Shown: in pieces, positions 33,686-45,733 of the stretch
Position numbering within the stretch: the first letter of the stretch is position 1
Layout of the letters: the number at the start of each line of letters is the position of its first letter
DNA from: Gremmenia infestans
Taxonomy: Eukaryota; Ascomycota; Leotiomycetes; Helotiales; Hamatocanthoscyphaceae
NCBI GenBank assembly: GCA_032629725.1
Contig: JAFEVB010000005.1
Coordinates: 124,001-188,000, forward strand
Direction: 5' to 3'
Length of the DNA stretch: 64,000 nucleotides
Program-made: the position numbers and the translations under genes
Notes under the pieces: generated by a model
The model's database searches: none
Told to the model about the DNA's origin: nothing
Seen by the model: only the letters and a program-made list of their open reading frames with translations

Positions 33686-34822
33686 TCAACCGTTACCCAC
33701 TTCCCCCTGATTTATCACGAGGGCAGAACCTTTGACGGCATACCCCCCACCACTTCCCTCAATCCAGACATTGAACCTGCTTTTCTTTTCCCGATCCCTT
33801 CGTACACAGATCTTCATTTCTTCATTCGCATAGAGCGGAGCCAAATTCCTGTAATCAAAACTACTAATACGTTCATGCTCTTTCAACTGAGAATTGAGCA
33901 CTGAGAGCATCATGATCAATGAGAGAGGTCCATGTACCAGAAGGTCTCGATGCCCTTCTACCTCGCGAGCATACTGAGAATCAAGGTGTATGAAGTGAGC
34001 GTTGAAGCTGAGACCAGAAAACCGGGCAAGAAGGGTTTTTGTAGGAGTCATTGATACACTGAAATCTGGCTCTTGAACAGCTATGCAGTTGGTTAGTTTG
34101 CATTTAATAGATGTGACAAGGGAAATTATACGTTTTACGACTCTGTCTGGCCTGTTAGCAGCTTCTTTGGCGGCGGCTGCACTTTTCATTTTCATAAACA
34201 CCAAATCCCTCGTTTCTATCACTGCATCGTGTGAGGGGACTTCGTCCTTCTTACTATCGTCTTCTCTGATCCGCCTTTCAATAGTCACAAAAGCTTTCTC
34301 ATTGTCTCCCTCCCCCTTCATTGTAACATTTTTCACCTGTTCCTCGCACCAATACCCTTCGGAACGGGAATCGGTGTCGAAACTCACCCCCCCGCCATAT
34401 GAAAATTTAAGGGAGCCCCCAGCCCACATGCGGCGAACAAATGGTTCCCCTGGTGACTGAACCGAGTCAGTGCCATCTGGAAGAAGCTCACTGTCGGGAA
34501 CCTGGGTTGGAAAATAAACTAGGTGGTGTCCGGGTGGTAGAGTCCTGTGCCGCGCGTAACCACGCTCAATGCTGGGGTTGGGGTCGTTTCTGTCAAATCC
34601 AGGAGGATAGCAGGATGGTGGTAAGAAATCAGCCATTGTTATGTTGAGACGATGAGAGAGCATGGGCGACAGGTCGTCAAAGATCCTGTTCGGAGGGCGG
34701 CTTGTGAGCTTTTTGTAAAGAGAAGCTTTAGTTGATGAACAACGAGCGAGGCTCTTTGGAATTGGATTCGGGTAGGATGAGCGGAGGCTGCGCTGCAGAC
34801 TTTTGACTCCAAAGGACTTCAT
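33686..34822 (-). CDS. htd2: Mitochondrial hydroxyacyl-thioester dehydratase, Htd2-like
   Basis: Probably the dehydratase of mitochondrial type II fatty acid synthesis, the pathway that feeds lipoate. Two exons, 34822..34132 and 34080..33686, give 361 residues. The Ser/Arg/Lys-rich N-terminus (SLQRSLRSSYPNPIPKSLARC) suits a mitochondrial presequence. Family motifs include PPGHHLVYFPTQVPDSELLPDGTD, split here by exonic position, and GEPFVRRMWAGGSLKF. The hot-dog catalytic region follows the intron: FSGLSFNAHFIHLDSQYA then HRDLLVHGPLSLIMML. The 51-nt intron (GTATAA...CATAG, with CTAAC) is a multiple of three and has no stop, so unspliced mRNA would also read through. Splicing restores the family's short VVKPVQEPDFS junction, so I favour it. 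Confidence 0.85.
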   Translation of the reverse strand: MKSFGVKSLQRSLRSSYPNPIPKSLARCSSTKASLYKKLTSRPPNRIFDDLSPMLSHRLNITMADFLPPSCYPPGFDRNDPNPSIERGYARHRTLPPGHHLVYFPTQVPDSELLPDGTDSVQSPGEPFVRRMWAGGSLKFSYGGGVSFDTDSRSEGYWCEEQVKNVTMKGEGDNEKAFVTIERRIREDDSKKDEVPSHDAVIETRDLVFMKMKSAAAAKEAANRPDRVVKRIISLVTSIKCKLTNCIAVQEPDFSVSMTPTKTLLARFSGLSFNAHFIHLDSQYAREVEGHRDLLVHGPLSLIMMLSVLNSQLKEHERISSFDYRNLAPLYANEEMKICVRRDREKKSRFNVWIEGSGGGYAVKGSALVINQGEVGNG

Positions 34823-35127
34823 ATTGGGTTATAGGTCAAGCATTGAGTGGGGAAAGAGGAAAGAATAAAGTTTTAACCAAAGACGATTTCACATCTCAGA
34901 GGGGGTTTTGAGCTGTAATTTGATTCCATAACATGTCTGTCGCATAGAGCTCCTCTGAGATATGGATGTGAGCTCTTGTACCCCTGTTACTCGGTTAAAT
35001 ACGGACGGAGTGGAGTATTCGTAGCTCTTATCGATAAGACGCGACGCGACGTCCATAGACCCCCTTTTCCTTTCCATGAATGAGGGTTTTCTCAATAACT
35101 CTAATAATGGATCAACCATATCCTATC
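34823..35127. other. Short intergenic region
   Basis: 305 bp between the Htd2-like start and the prephenate dehydratase stop, both minus strand. Nothing coding seen; must hold the Htd2-like promoter. Confidence 0.6.
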
Positions 35128-36258
35128 CTACCTTGAAAGTTTATCATCCCAGCTCCCAAGCCATCTCCAACTCTGCACAAATTTAGTCACAGATTCCAAA
35201 GCCCCCTCAACCCTCCCATCCGGATCATCCAACTTGCTTCCCTCAAACTCCACAAAGAAGATATACTGAAAAGGTACATCGTTGGTCGGCCTACTATTAA
35301 TGCTCGTCAAGTTAAGTGTATACGCACGGAAGCAATCCAAGACCTGTGCCAGTGCTCCCGGTGACCGATGATCAACCGTGAATGAAATCAGACTCTTAGT
35401 CTTTGCCGTGCTGGCGTTTGCCTTTTCATCCACCCCCTTCCGCAAGATGAAGAATCTCGTCTTGTTGTCTTCGCGGTCCTCAATTCCCCGGGCGAGAACG
35501 TCTAGGCCGTGTATTTCTGCTGCGAGGCTACTAGCAATCGCTGCGCTTCTCCCACTTGTGTCTTCCTTCACCATCTCTGCTGCTCGGCTTGTGGAACTGA
35601 GATCGATCCGCTCAATGCCCTTTAAGTATGCACCGAGGAACGTCTCGCACTGTCCCCATGCTTGTGGGTGCGTGTATATTCGATCGATGTGCTTGAGACT
35701 GCTCAGAGGTTTTGTTCGTGGCTTGAGAGGACTGGGGATCGAGGTCGTTGGAGTGCAATTGCCGGAGACATCGGGAGAGTCCGTCAGAGCGTTTCGAGGA
35801 GCTTTGTGGCCGAGCAGGTAGTGACTGACATCTAGATATGCCTCCCCGCAGACATTGATATCTGGGTATGTATTGTGCCGATCCGCCAGGAGCTCGAGGG
35901 TAAAGATAACGGCTCCGTTGGTTGAGTTCTCGAAAGGTACAACGCCAAAGGCCGCTTCTCCAGATTGGACCCTCTCGAAGACATCTAAATTGCCACAATC
36001 AGCTAGAACCGAAGAAAATTATCATACTTCTCTTACCAGTGATTGTTGCTGCAGGGTTATAAATGTACTTGGCGGCTTCGAAGCATGAAAGCGCAGCCTG
36101 AGACCATAATCTGTTAGTTCAACAGAACAGGGGAGACTGGAACTTGAAAGTGTCCTCACCTGATGGGTATAAGAAGAAACTGGGCCCAAGAAAGACACAA
36201 TGGGAGTGGCAGTAGCTATCTCGGGCTCTTTAATGCCCAGCTCGGGTTGAGAAGCCAT
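35128..36258 (-). CDS. pha2: Prephenate dehydratase
   Basis: Converts prephenate to phenylpyruvate in phenylalanine synthesis. Three exons, 36258..36160, 36097..36037 and 35984..35128, give 338 residues. The start MASQPELGIKEPE precedes VSFLGPVSSYTHQAALSCF, the conserved N-terminal motif split by intron 1. GVVPFENSTNGAV and the catalytic TRF triad (DNKTRFFIL) follow. A C-terminal ACT domain begins at LISFTVDHRSPGALAQVL and contains SRPTNDVPFQYIFFVEFEG; this is where phenylalanine normally binds for feedback control. An insert of about 40 residues (PDVSGNCTPTTS...PLKP) separates the two substrate-binding lobes. Introns are 62 and 52 nt. It lies directly downstream of GCN2, same strand. Confidence 0.94.
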
Positions 36259-36823
36259 AAGTCGATGCTCCGCGGGGTATCTACAAGTGGTAAAGAAGGG
36301 AGGACAGGGGTAGAAATAAGATCGGGGGAGATTGAGGATATTAATAATATATAGAATCAAGCCATATCAATTGAATATCTAGGACCCCAGCGTCATACCT
36401 ACAGTTAATGAAGTGGATGGATGTCCTAACAATAAATTATTTTTCACTGTTCCGGCTATCGGCGGATGACCCCGCCATTCAAGCCCCGCATTCCACCATG
36501 GCATTCTTGCTCGAGCACTTGAGATAGAAAGGAAACAAAAAATAAAAGGTTTTTTTTTCCTGATAGTTCTCGCGGGTACCTGCATAGACTGTACGGGGTT
36601 AAATCATTTCATGGTTCCTCTTGACCTAAATGTTCTTAAGTTCATTCATCTTTAAACTATGAAGATACCCAGTTCTATGGAAGATGCGGGGGCCGAGTTA
36701 TATTCCAAGTAGTATTTTATTTCTTGTTTCTATGTACTACCCACTCACTGAAAAGCCCCGTACTCCCCAAAACAGTTCCCCAACGCCGAACCATAAAACG
36801 CTTAACAGCATTGCCTCGTAACC
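36259..36823. other. Intergenic between prephenate dehydratase start and GCN2 stop
   Basis: 565 bp, same-strand genes. No coding exon seen. I found no TGACTC core here, although the gene downstream is an amino-acid biosynthesis gene. Confidence 0.55.
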
Positions 36824-39800
36824 TCATGCTCCAAGGTCATAATATATACACATACCAGTCCTGAAGTTATAGACAAACGCATTCCGAGTAACATCCTTGT
36901 TCTGGTGCGCCATCGTACTCATCATATCATGAATCTCCCCGATATACCTCCTCTCAGCTGACGGGACTGCATGCGTAACCTTCCTCCAGCTTTCTGGATC
37001 AGAGAGCCTAGTCTCTCGAATGAGGTCCATAACATGGTCGGTCGTCTCAACGGCCGCAATTGGTCCATCTAAGAAGGAATGAACCAGGTTTGCCGAGCGA
37101 GATTGAGCCTGCTCGACAATATTACGTCTGTTCGATTTCTTGCTCTTTTGCGCTGCTGTAAGCACGCGGACTTCCTGCTCACGATCGACGCCACCGGACG
37201 CATCTTGTTGGCTGCTATGGCGTTGTAGCTTGGACCGATGTTGTGTCCCATCTCTCTGGTCTCGTTCACGGATTTCTCCCTTCAGCCATGCTAGAAGCTG
37301 AGTAGTGGGAATATCGATATCGGGTGTTTCTTTTCTCGCCATACTCTTCACCTTAAGGATGGAGTCCTGCTTTATGATGACAATCCATGAATGCTGTTCG
37401 TCGCGGTATTTCGACAAGAGATCTTCTGGAGACCGAGAATCTTGAGCAAGCTCTGCAGATATCTCGTTCGTCCACAGGTTTTGCAGAATATCAACGCCTG
37501 CCGTTCGTAAAATAGCCGCATCATGGCTAGCAACGAGCACGTCACACTATAAATGTGTTAGTCGATGCAAAGAGACTCAATATAGTGGGGCTCTACGTAC
37601 CCTCTTTGTAGTCCAAATACCATGAATCTCCTCCTCTGCCTTTCTCAAAAACCCCCTGGGTCCGGGCTTAGGAAGCCTGGCAAGCTTTTCCCACGCTAGA
37701 TTGAACCCAACAGCATGGCAATCTGTAAGATTTGTACCTGCACGATGTGTATGCTCTCGGATCAGAGAGTCGTAACGGCCTCCAGCTGCAAAAACATCCT
37801 TTATTTTCTTGTCGTACAGACAAGAGAATGTGACGCCGCCTTTGCAAAACTTTTCTTTCAGACTTCCGAGAGGGCTAATGTAGATCTTGCTAAGGACTTG
37901 AAAACGTTTCGTATAATCGATGACGTCTCGTAAATGAGCAATAGCTGAGGATGCCTTCTCGAACGTGCTTGTACCCTCAAATATTGTCTTCAGTTTCTGA
38001 AAAGCTTTATTGGGCGTGTCTAAGGTAATTAGCAAAGACTTATAATGAGGAAATAGAAGCAACTCCTACCTCGAAAATCAAAGTTCTGCAAGTCATCAAC
38101 ACTTGTCACGGATGCCCCAATAAGAGGAGACCTTAGCTCGGCCCCGATCTTTTGCCAGGTCCACTCCCGAATGTTGAGCTTGCTAAGAGTATCCGCAACG
38201 GCATCCCGAATGCTAGACTCTATGCGACAATAGTCAAAAATGAGGTTGAGAAGATCCGAGTGATTGATATGAAAGCACATGTGCGTCGAAGCTAGAGCAG
38301 GAAACCCAGTCACTATCTCATCCAGAACTTTGATCACTTCGGCCTCCTTCAATGCCAGGTCTAGAGTGTCGGGCGAAACGATATCAAAATCTACTTCGCC
38401 AAAGGTCTGAGGCTGGCCACCAGATTGTCTGTCTCGAAATACAGGGCCGAAAGCGAACGACCGGTGTACAGGTGGCTCATGTTTTGCAATGGACCGGGCA
38501 TGCGGGAGAGTAAGATCGTACGGTAATTGCAACAATGTTCCATTTGCATCAAGCAACTGAACGGCGTTTGTCCCATAATGACGCGAACGAGGAAAGAGAA
38601 CGCTTCGTGGGGTTTCGATAGCTCCGTGATTGCGAAATATGGAAATGAGCTTTTGCTTCACGAGACCCTGAAGCAAAAGATCGCTGGCAGTATGGTTGAC
38701 AGTGCTCATGTCCCAAGCAAAGTCCTTAGCTTGTTTGTTCGGCATTGAAAACAACGTACTCATCATCTTGTGGTAATAAGGAGATCCCGAATCCAAAAGG
38801 CCTTCCAAAGCCCGCCGAATGGTTTCAGACTCCATTTGCATTGGTAGCTTGCCACCATGGAGAAGCTCCGAACCGGAAGGTCGTTCTTTCGGGTTATTGT
38901 TTAGGAGTGATTGTATAATGTCCGTTTGCACGGCATTTTGCGCGGGGTCAAAATCTTTTGGCAAAAGCGGCTGTTTCATCCTCAATTCTGCACCAACCTT
39001 GGTTCGATCCATTCCCGGAATCAATGGCCTATAACACATCTCGAAGAAGATGATACCAAGCGAGTACATGTCTACCTTGCTGGTGTATGAACCGCCCCCA
39101 ACACTAGATGAGATTTCCGGGGCGACATAGAAAGCAGTTCCAATACTTCTTGTCATGTCCCCTCCACTCATTGTTTGCAATACTGCAGGGTTCCTGTCTA
39201 CCGTCGCATGCTGACCACTTGTGGCAAGCCCGAAGTCACCGATTTTGACGCTGGAAGTACTGTCGATGAAGATGTTCTCCGGCTTTAAGTCCCGGTGGAC
39301 AACATTGATGCCGTGAATATGAACAAGACCTTCTAAAATTTGTCGGAACAGACGCCATATCTCGTCGCTGTCTTTATGCAGCCCTCGTTTGATTAAATCT
39401 CTAAGTGTACGCTTCTCGCAGTATTCCATGGAGATATACAAGATAGTTTTGAAAGGCCGCTGATAGCGCGAATTAGATCTTGTTTTCCTCAAATTGTTGT
39501 GATGCTTCGCGCCATTTTGGACATCTTGGTTAGACGGGTTTGTGGAATCGTCGTCTTCTTCAGAATCCTCGACGGCGTCCGAGCCATAGTCGTATCCAAA
39601 TTCGATTTGTGGATATCCGCTCGATGACATAAAGTCAAGGCCTCCAGTACTCACCCCAAACTCAATGTTAGGACCAGTACCGGGGGACATCGCGCTGACC
39701 GAATCTTCTGTCGTTGCAGCCTCGGTCGTTGTAGTATCCTCATCGGTCTCGGAAGTATCTGCGACTTCTTCAGTCCACGTATTGTAGTAACCTATGGCAC

Positions 39801-42096
39801 GAAGTGATTAGTCTTGATTGTTACATGTAATTACACTAGAGTATGCCTTGTGAAAGCTGATTTGTATGAAATCCTCGTGGTTTGATCCTGAGACGCTTAG
39901 ATAACCTCGAGAATTCATGAGAGTTGGAGATAATAAAATGGTCACCAAAGGACATCTAATGTAAAAACACAGACACAGCTCGATATCCGCCGCTTCTGTC
40001 TACCGTAAATGCAAAACGAGTGAAAGTTTGCCTTCCAGAGAACCAGACAGCGCGAGATTCGGAAGTGAAATGCTGACTTACGGACTACTGACGGATGGCT
40101 CAATTGGGAAAGGAGGCGAACTTCTTTCAATACCTCAGTCAAAGACGCGGATGACTTTTGAATTATCTTTTTGATCGCGTAGATCTGGCCGTCGAGCTTC
40201 TTTCGTGCTTTCACTACCTCCCCGAAACCACCTTTGCCAAGACGACCCTCTTCAACAAAGTCCTCCCTGTATCTAGAGAATGGGCCCGAATAAGCGTTTG
40301 TAGAGTCATGTCGCTGCTGTCGAGGCGTTACAGGTAGCAGTGAGGATACTGAGCCAAGTCTTGATGTAGAAGCAGACATGTCTTGGTGGTCTAGTAGCTC
40401 CGCATCCGTTGCAAGAAATTCAGATGAGCCTAGCTCGAAAGCTCGAGGCCGCTTCCTGGGATCTGCTTTGAATAATTTGACGATGAATTCATTGAATGAA
40501 TCCGACAAAGCTAAGGAACTGGCTAATGCCGTGGGCGAAGAATACGTTTTGATGACTGATAAGCCGAACGCCATCTGAAGGAATATAATTCCAAAATCCC
40601 AGATATCAGTTTTCTGCGTATATTGAGGATGGTTTATGTTTGCTATCTCAGGCGGGAACCAATAGGCTGATTTTGCAACAGCAAGCATATCTTTTGATTG
40701 CGTCTTCCCACTAAGATTTTGCAACTTCTTCTGGAACGCTGCATCTGCAAGCTTTGGTCTGACCTCTCCGCCTGGTTCTCGGACCAGTAATACATTGCCG
40801 GTATGTATGTCCTCATGGACGATTCCATGATCATGTAAGAAGCGAAGGGCATCGAGAAGCTCGATGGTCCAGGCGCGAACTTTGCCAACGCCTAGACAAC
40901 CTGCAATGTCGAGGAATTCCTCTAACGACCCTTTTTCGGCATACTCGATGAGAACACTCACTGTCCAAGGTGAATCGGAATCTGGGTCCTCGTCGGTTGT
41001 TCTATGAACTTTGAACTCATAAAGATCTAGAATGTTTTGATGTCTGATCTCTTTTAGTGACTTTAACTCTGTCTCGAGAGCTTGTAATTGTCGCTTGAAT
41101 GTATTTTGGTCTTTCGCGCCCGAGTCTACATCAATTTGTTTCAATACAAGAGTTGGAGCATCAGCTAGATCAGCCACTGGTCTTACGGTAAAGCATTTAG
41201 ATGCAGGACCCTGTCGGAGGCAGACCTTGCTTGCAACAACTTGAAAGCGGAAGGGGTTGCCACTAGCATCGACAAGGTTGACGGGCTGATCGAATGCAAG
41301 ACTATCGTCCTTTCCTGCGAAACTTCCATTATCCAGTGAGGAGTGAGGGAGTACCGTAGGAGGTGGACGGCTCTTCCGTTTAGTCTCCTGAGCTTTTGCT
41401 TTCTGACGCTTGAGTTCGTCTTCCACCAGGGATCCAAGCATTCGCTCCTCTTCCAAATGTTCCAATTGCTTCTTCTTTTCATCTTCCCCTTTTTGCCATT
41501 CGGCAAGCCTTGCTGCAGCGGCTTCATGCGCAGCTCGCTCTTCTACCAAGCTTGGTAGTTCCAGTCCCGCCGCTTTAGCTTCAGCAGCTTCATCAAGGGT
41601 TTCCTGACAAGCGTTGACAATTTCCATGATCATAGCCTGCTCTTCCGCAACCAATTCTTTTGGCTTAGTCTCAATGATTTTCTGGATCTTGAAACGTGTC
41701 CCTTCTCGGAGGTTGAAATCGCCCTTGATGCTCAACAAGGGTGCAGTTTTTGGGTAGGTGGCGGTGAGGACCACGCATAGAACGACAGCTACATCGTCGT
41801 CCGAGGTTTTGATACGGATCTCAAAGCTAGGCTCGGCTTTCTAGAACATCAAATGAGAATGATAATTCGTAGATCTCTGGGGCAACCTTTACCTTCCAAG
41901 CTCCAGTCTTGGTTTCGATTCTGTGGAAATCGTCACCGTAGATGGACGCCAACGCAATGAGCTCGTCCTCTTGGATTTCCTCATATTGAGATCTGGTTAC
42001 AGGATCATTTGGTTTACTTGGCTTCAGTCCGGGAAAGCCAGACGAGGATGTATTGACTTGTTGTGGCTTCTTTCCCCATGGACTAGTTGGCGGCAT
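36824..42096 (-). CDS. gcn2: eIF2-alpha kinase GCN2 (CPC3)
   Basis: Binds uncharged tRNA under amino-acid starvation and phosphorylates eIF2-alpha, derepressing Gcn4/CPC1. Five exons, 42096..41893, 41840..40082, 39791..38070, 38019..37601 and 37546..36824, give 1608 residues. Domains in order: RWD (SQYEEIQEDELIALASIYGDD); pseudokinase (VSVLIEYAEKGSLEEFLD, HDHGIVHEDIHTGNVLL); true kinase (LGKGGFGEVVKARKKLDG, VVHRDLKPENIFID, DFGLATSG, YVAPEI), with an acidic insert in exon 3; HisRS-like domain (CKGGVTFSCLYDKK, FAAGGRYDSLI); C-terminal ribosome/dimer region ending RTGMCIYYDLGA. The kinase lysine is in IYAIKKI. Intron 2 (40081..39792) is 290 nt, far longer than the others (50-54 nt). It divides the kinase domain between SHPSVVR and YYNTWTEE. 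Divergent from argJ. Confidence 0.95.
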
Positions 42097-42559
42097 ATTG
42101 ATATGGAGGTATGGTCTCAGAGAAGAGTAAGGAAAACTGGTCGACGTTTCTCGCAGCCGTAGCTACAAGACCTCTACGCGCTGGGGGTGGACATGTTCTT
42201 TGTGAGGGTTGAGTAAGAATCTATGTTTATTATTGATATTGATACCGTATGGATATCGATATCTTGGGACTTGGAGAGAGCCGATTACGGTAAGAGTCAG
42301 CTCAGCCTCTTCATGACACCGCACCGCACCTACCCCACCCGTACCCCATAATAAAACGAGGCTGAAGCGGCCGCATTGCCTTGCGCTACTATGATCCTTG
42401 AAAAAAACGCTGAAAGCACGAGGTGACTCAGTCTTTCAAACCAATAAGAAACCTTTGGGATGGAAGTAGGATATTGTTGAATTTGTTGACTGACATTCGG
42501 AATATCTTTCATGCCCCATTGGATTCTTTGAGAGCGTTCTGCCATTTCAATCGCCCTCA
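42097..42559. other. Shared divergent promoter of gcn2 and argJ
   Basis: 463 bp between the two start codons. No coding exon seen. Contains TGACTCA at 42424-42430. Confidence 0.7.
42424..42430. promoter_or_regulatory. Perfect Gcn4/CPC1 site TGACTCA
   Basis: The optimal Gcn4-binding heptamer, 129 bp before the argJ ATG and 328 bp before the gcn2 ATG. argJ is a classical target type of cross-pathway control, so the position makes biological sense. A random match in 463 bp has roughly a 1-in-20 chance. Confidence 0.6.
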
Positions 42560-44096
42560 ATGGCTCCCAAACCCACCCCATCGTCTGCTCTGACAAAACT
42601 GATACTAGGACGGTCACATTCTCAATGGCCTGCAACCAGTGTTCGTTATTACAGCGCACCCATTGATGGCACAATACCAGCCGCAAAGCAAAAATATGTC
42701 CCTACAAGTGGTAGATATCCCAAAGGCTTCCTAGTGTCCGGAACACATGTGGGAGTCAAACCTACCAACAAAAGCACCCCCGATCTCGCCTTCGTAGCTT
42801 CGGAAACACCATGTGCTGCTGCTGCGGTTTTCACAAAGAACAAGTTCCAGGCCGCTCCTGTTACAGTCAGCAGAGAAATGCTAAAAAGAAGGAACAATGC
42901 TGGGGTCCGAGCTGTTATCATCAACTCGGGATGCGCCAATGCTGTCACCGGGAAGGGTGGCATGGAGGATGCAGAAAAGATGGGCTTGGAGGCCGATAGG
43001 TGTTTTGAAGGGCCAAGTGATGGCAAGGGATCAAGTACCATAGTTATGAGTACGGGGGTCATTGGCCAGAGGTTGGTATTCTAATCCAAGCTTACTTGCC
43101 TTGTGCCTTGACTAACTAATCAATTTAATAGACTGCCAATCCAAAAGATCTTGCATAGGATCCCGTCTGCCTATGATGCCCTGGGAACATCGCACGATCA
43201 CTGGTTGGCTACGGCTCAAGCAATCTGCACAACTGACACGTTCCCCAAGCTTATCTCCCGAACTTTCTCCTTGCCATCCTCACCTTCAAGCGAATATCGG
43301 ATAGCCGGTATGACCAAGGGAGCTGGCATGATTCACCCAAATATGGCAACCTTGCTAGGAATAATCGCTACCGACGCTCCAATTGCACCGGCACTTCTGC
43401 CATCTCTACTTACTAATGCTGTCAATAAATCCTTCAACAGCATCTCCATTGATGGAGATACTTCAACAAATGATACAGTAGCAGTCTTAGCCAATGGTGC
43501 TGCGGGAGGCAAAGAGATCACCTCGGAATCTTCAGAAGATTATGCCGCTTTTCAGACGACATTGACCGAATTTGCTACAGACCTTGCTAAGCTTGTAGTC
43601 CGAGATGGTGAAGGAGCAACCAAATTTGTCACAATTCGTGTGACAGAAGCACCATCCGAGGTTGGTGCTCGCAAAATTGCAAGCACTATTGCACGGTCGC
43701 CCTTGGTTAAAACTGCACTATATGGGAAAGATGCAAATTGGGGTCGTATACTCTGTGCAACCGGTTACTCACAGATTTCGGAGCCTGGTATGCCAATTAA
43801 TGATGTTCCTGAGATCGTCCCTGAAAAGACAAGCGTTTCGTTTATCCCTACAGATGGGTCTCCAGAGCTGAAGCTGCTTGTCAATGGTGAACCCGAATCT
43901 GTGGATGAGGCTCGGGCGGCAGAGATTCTAGAACATGAAGATCTAGAGATTCTAGTCAGGTTAGGGGGTGGAAAAGAGGAGGCAGTATACTGGACCTGTG
44001 ATTACAGGTAAGTCCAAACATTTCACCATCTACGTGGTTTAGCTAAAGCTCTTTAGTCACGAGTACATCACGATCAATGGCGATTACAGAACCTAG
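42560..44096 (+). CDS. argJ: Arginine biosynthesis bifunctional protein ArgJ (ornithine acetyltransferase)
   Basis: Mitochondrial enzyme that recycles the acetyl group from N-acetylornithine to glutamate (and can make N-acetylglutamate from acetyl-CoA). Three exons, 42560-43071, 43132-44007 and 44057-44096, give 475 residues. The N-terminus is a presequence (LTKLILGRSHSQW...SVRYYSAP). Family motifs: GFLVSGTHVGVK, AAVFTKNKFQAAPV, INSGCANAVTGKGG and MSTGVIGQRLP across intron 1. The self-cleavage site is in KGAGMIHPNMATLLG, with the threonine as nucleophile of the beta chain. GDTSTNDTV and the ending HEYITINGDYRT close the protein. Introns are 60 nt (GTTGGT donor) and 49 nt. Head-to-head with gcn2. 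Confidence 0.95.
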
Positions 44097-44343
44097 CTTG
44101 ATCAATACAGGTTATATCGAAGGAAGATATAGACTTGGCCAGCAACTGAACCTTGCAGCCTCGCACAAGTCCATACATGTGAGAAAGGCGATCAGATAGG
44201 CGAGCTTAAGGAACGATAATAATTATGTGGAGTGATCAGAAAACTGGCAAATAGAAGATGTAGGGCCATAAAGCAGACACAAGAACCTTGAACAAGAGCT
44301 AGGAGGGGTTCCGGAGTTATTGCTTATTCCGGAAATTTTTAAT

Positions 44344-45733
44344 CTATTTCCTCGTCCCTTTTTCTTTGATTTTCGTGTCCCACAAGCCCTTCGTCTCTTC
44401 TGCCTTTCTATTGACAGATTCCATATCAAACCCAGCCAAGAGCTTGTACGCCCGACCAACGTCTTCGAGCTCCAGACTTCCAATAATATCATCGATGTTC
44501 TCAAATCCGTCCGGAGCACGTTCGTGTGCTAATTGAAGTACATGATCGGGCCCATTTGCTCTATTGGCAAAGCAGATCTTCGCAGTTGTTGGTAAACGTG
44601 CATCTTGATAATTCGCTAGAGCCTTTGGTACATCTTGCTCGTTTTGCAGAGCCGAAGAAAAAGCCACTGCGTCAAGGATGGCTTGACTCGCGCCATTTGA
44701 TCCAACTAGGCCAGTCAGTATAGTCTCAATCTTCTTTCTAGTTTTCCTTACTTGGATATAGCGGATGAGCAGCATCACCCAAAAGTGTAATTCTCCCAAA
44801 GCTCCACCTATCCACCGGCGTCCTATCACACATAGGAAACTCCGACACTTCAGCTGTCTCAGCAATAAGTTCCGGGATACTCAAGAAGCCAAAAGTCCAA
44901 CTGTCAAACTTGCTCGCAAACCTCGATTTCGGGACCACCTTGCCCCAATCAGCCACTGGAGGCGTCAGGTCAGGATCGTCCTTGTCTCTAACTCTCAACT
45001 CAGCAATCCAGTTCACCAGCGACTTCCCTTCTTGTTCCGCGTCTCGTCCCACAGGATACGCGATGAACTTCTGATCCGCGTGACCAGCCCATACCATGCT
45101 ACGTCCCGTGAGGAAGGGCTCTCTGAGCGAGACGCCACGCCATAGCATACGTCCCGAGAAATTCGGTGGCCCTTCATCCGGATACAGGAGGCGGCGTGCA
45201 GTGGAGTTGATGCCATCGGCAGCAACCAGTACATCTGTGGTTCTCGACTGGATTTTAGCAGGCTGAGATGGATCTGACCTTCTCGTGAAGTTGGCCGTAA
45301 TGCCCCCCTCATCTTGCGAGTAGGAAGTAAACACATGATCTGATTGCACGCAATTCTCGCCCAACCTTTCCTGAACCGCTTTCAATAGCAATTCATGCAA
45401 CATGCCTCTATGCACCGAGAACTGTGGCACTAAATACCCAGCATCCTCGCCCCTCATTTCAGAAACAACAAAATGTCCATGTCGATTGTAATACCTCAAT
45501 TCCGAAGTCTTAATCCCGGTATTTTCAAGCGCTGGTAACAGCCCCAAATTGCGCAGAACCAGCACGGCAGAGGGCTGCAAGTTGATTCCGGAGCCAATAG
45601 CTTTTAGTGAGCGGGAGGCCTCGAAGATGGTAATGTTGCGGAATCCGTCAGCTTCGAGTTGTAGAGCAAGAACCAGCCCACCAATACCCCCGCCAATGAT
45701 GGCAATGGAGAGCTGGTGGTTTATAGTACCCAT
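44344..45733 (-). CDS. FAD-dependent monooxygenase (salicylate hydroxylase-like)
   Basis: Class A flavoprotein hydroxylase of unknown substrate. Two exons, 45733..44752 and 44705..44344, give 447 residues; the 46-nt intron (GTAAGG...CCTAG) is phase 1. The N-terminal FAD-binding motif is IAIIGGGIGGLVLALQL. The central DG motif is VLVAADGINSTARRLL. The FAD ribityl-binding motif is GRITLLGDAAHPLYPIGSNG, which is completed only after splicing. WAGHADQKFIAYPV is common in the salicylate hydroxylase group. No signal peptide or membrane segment. It converges on argJ (about 250 bp between stops). No biosynthetic cluster is visible around it. Confidence 0.9.
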
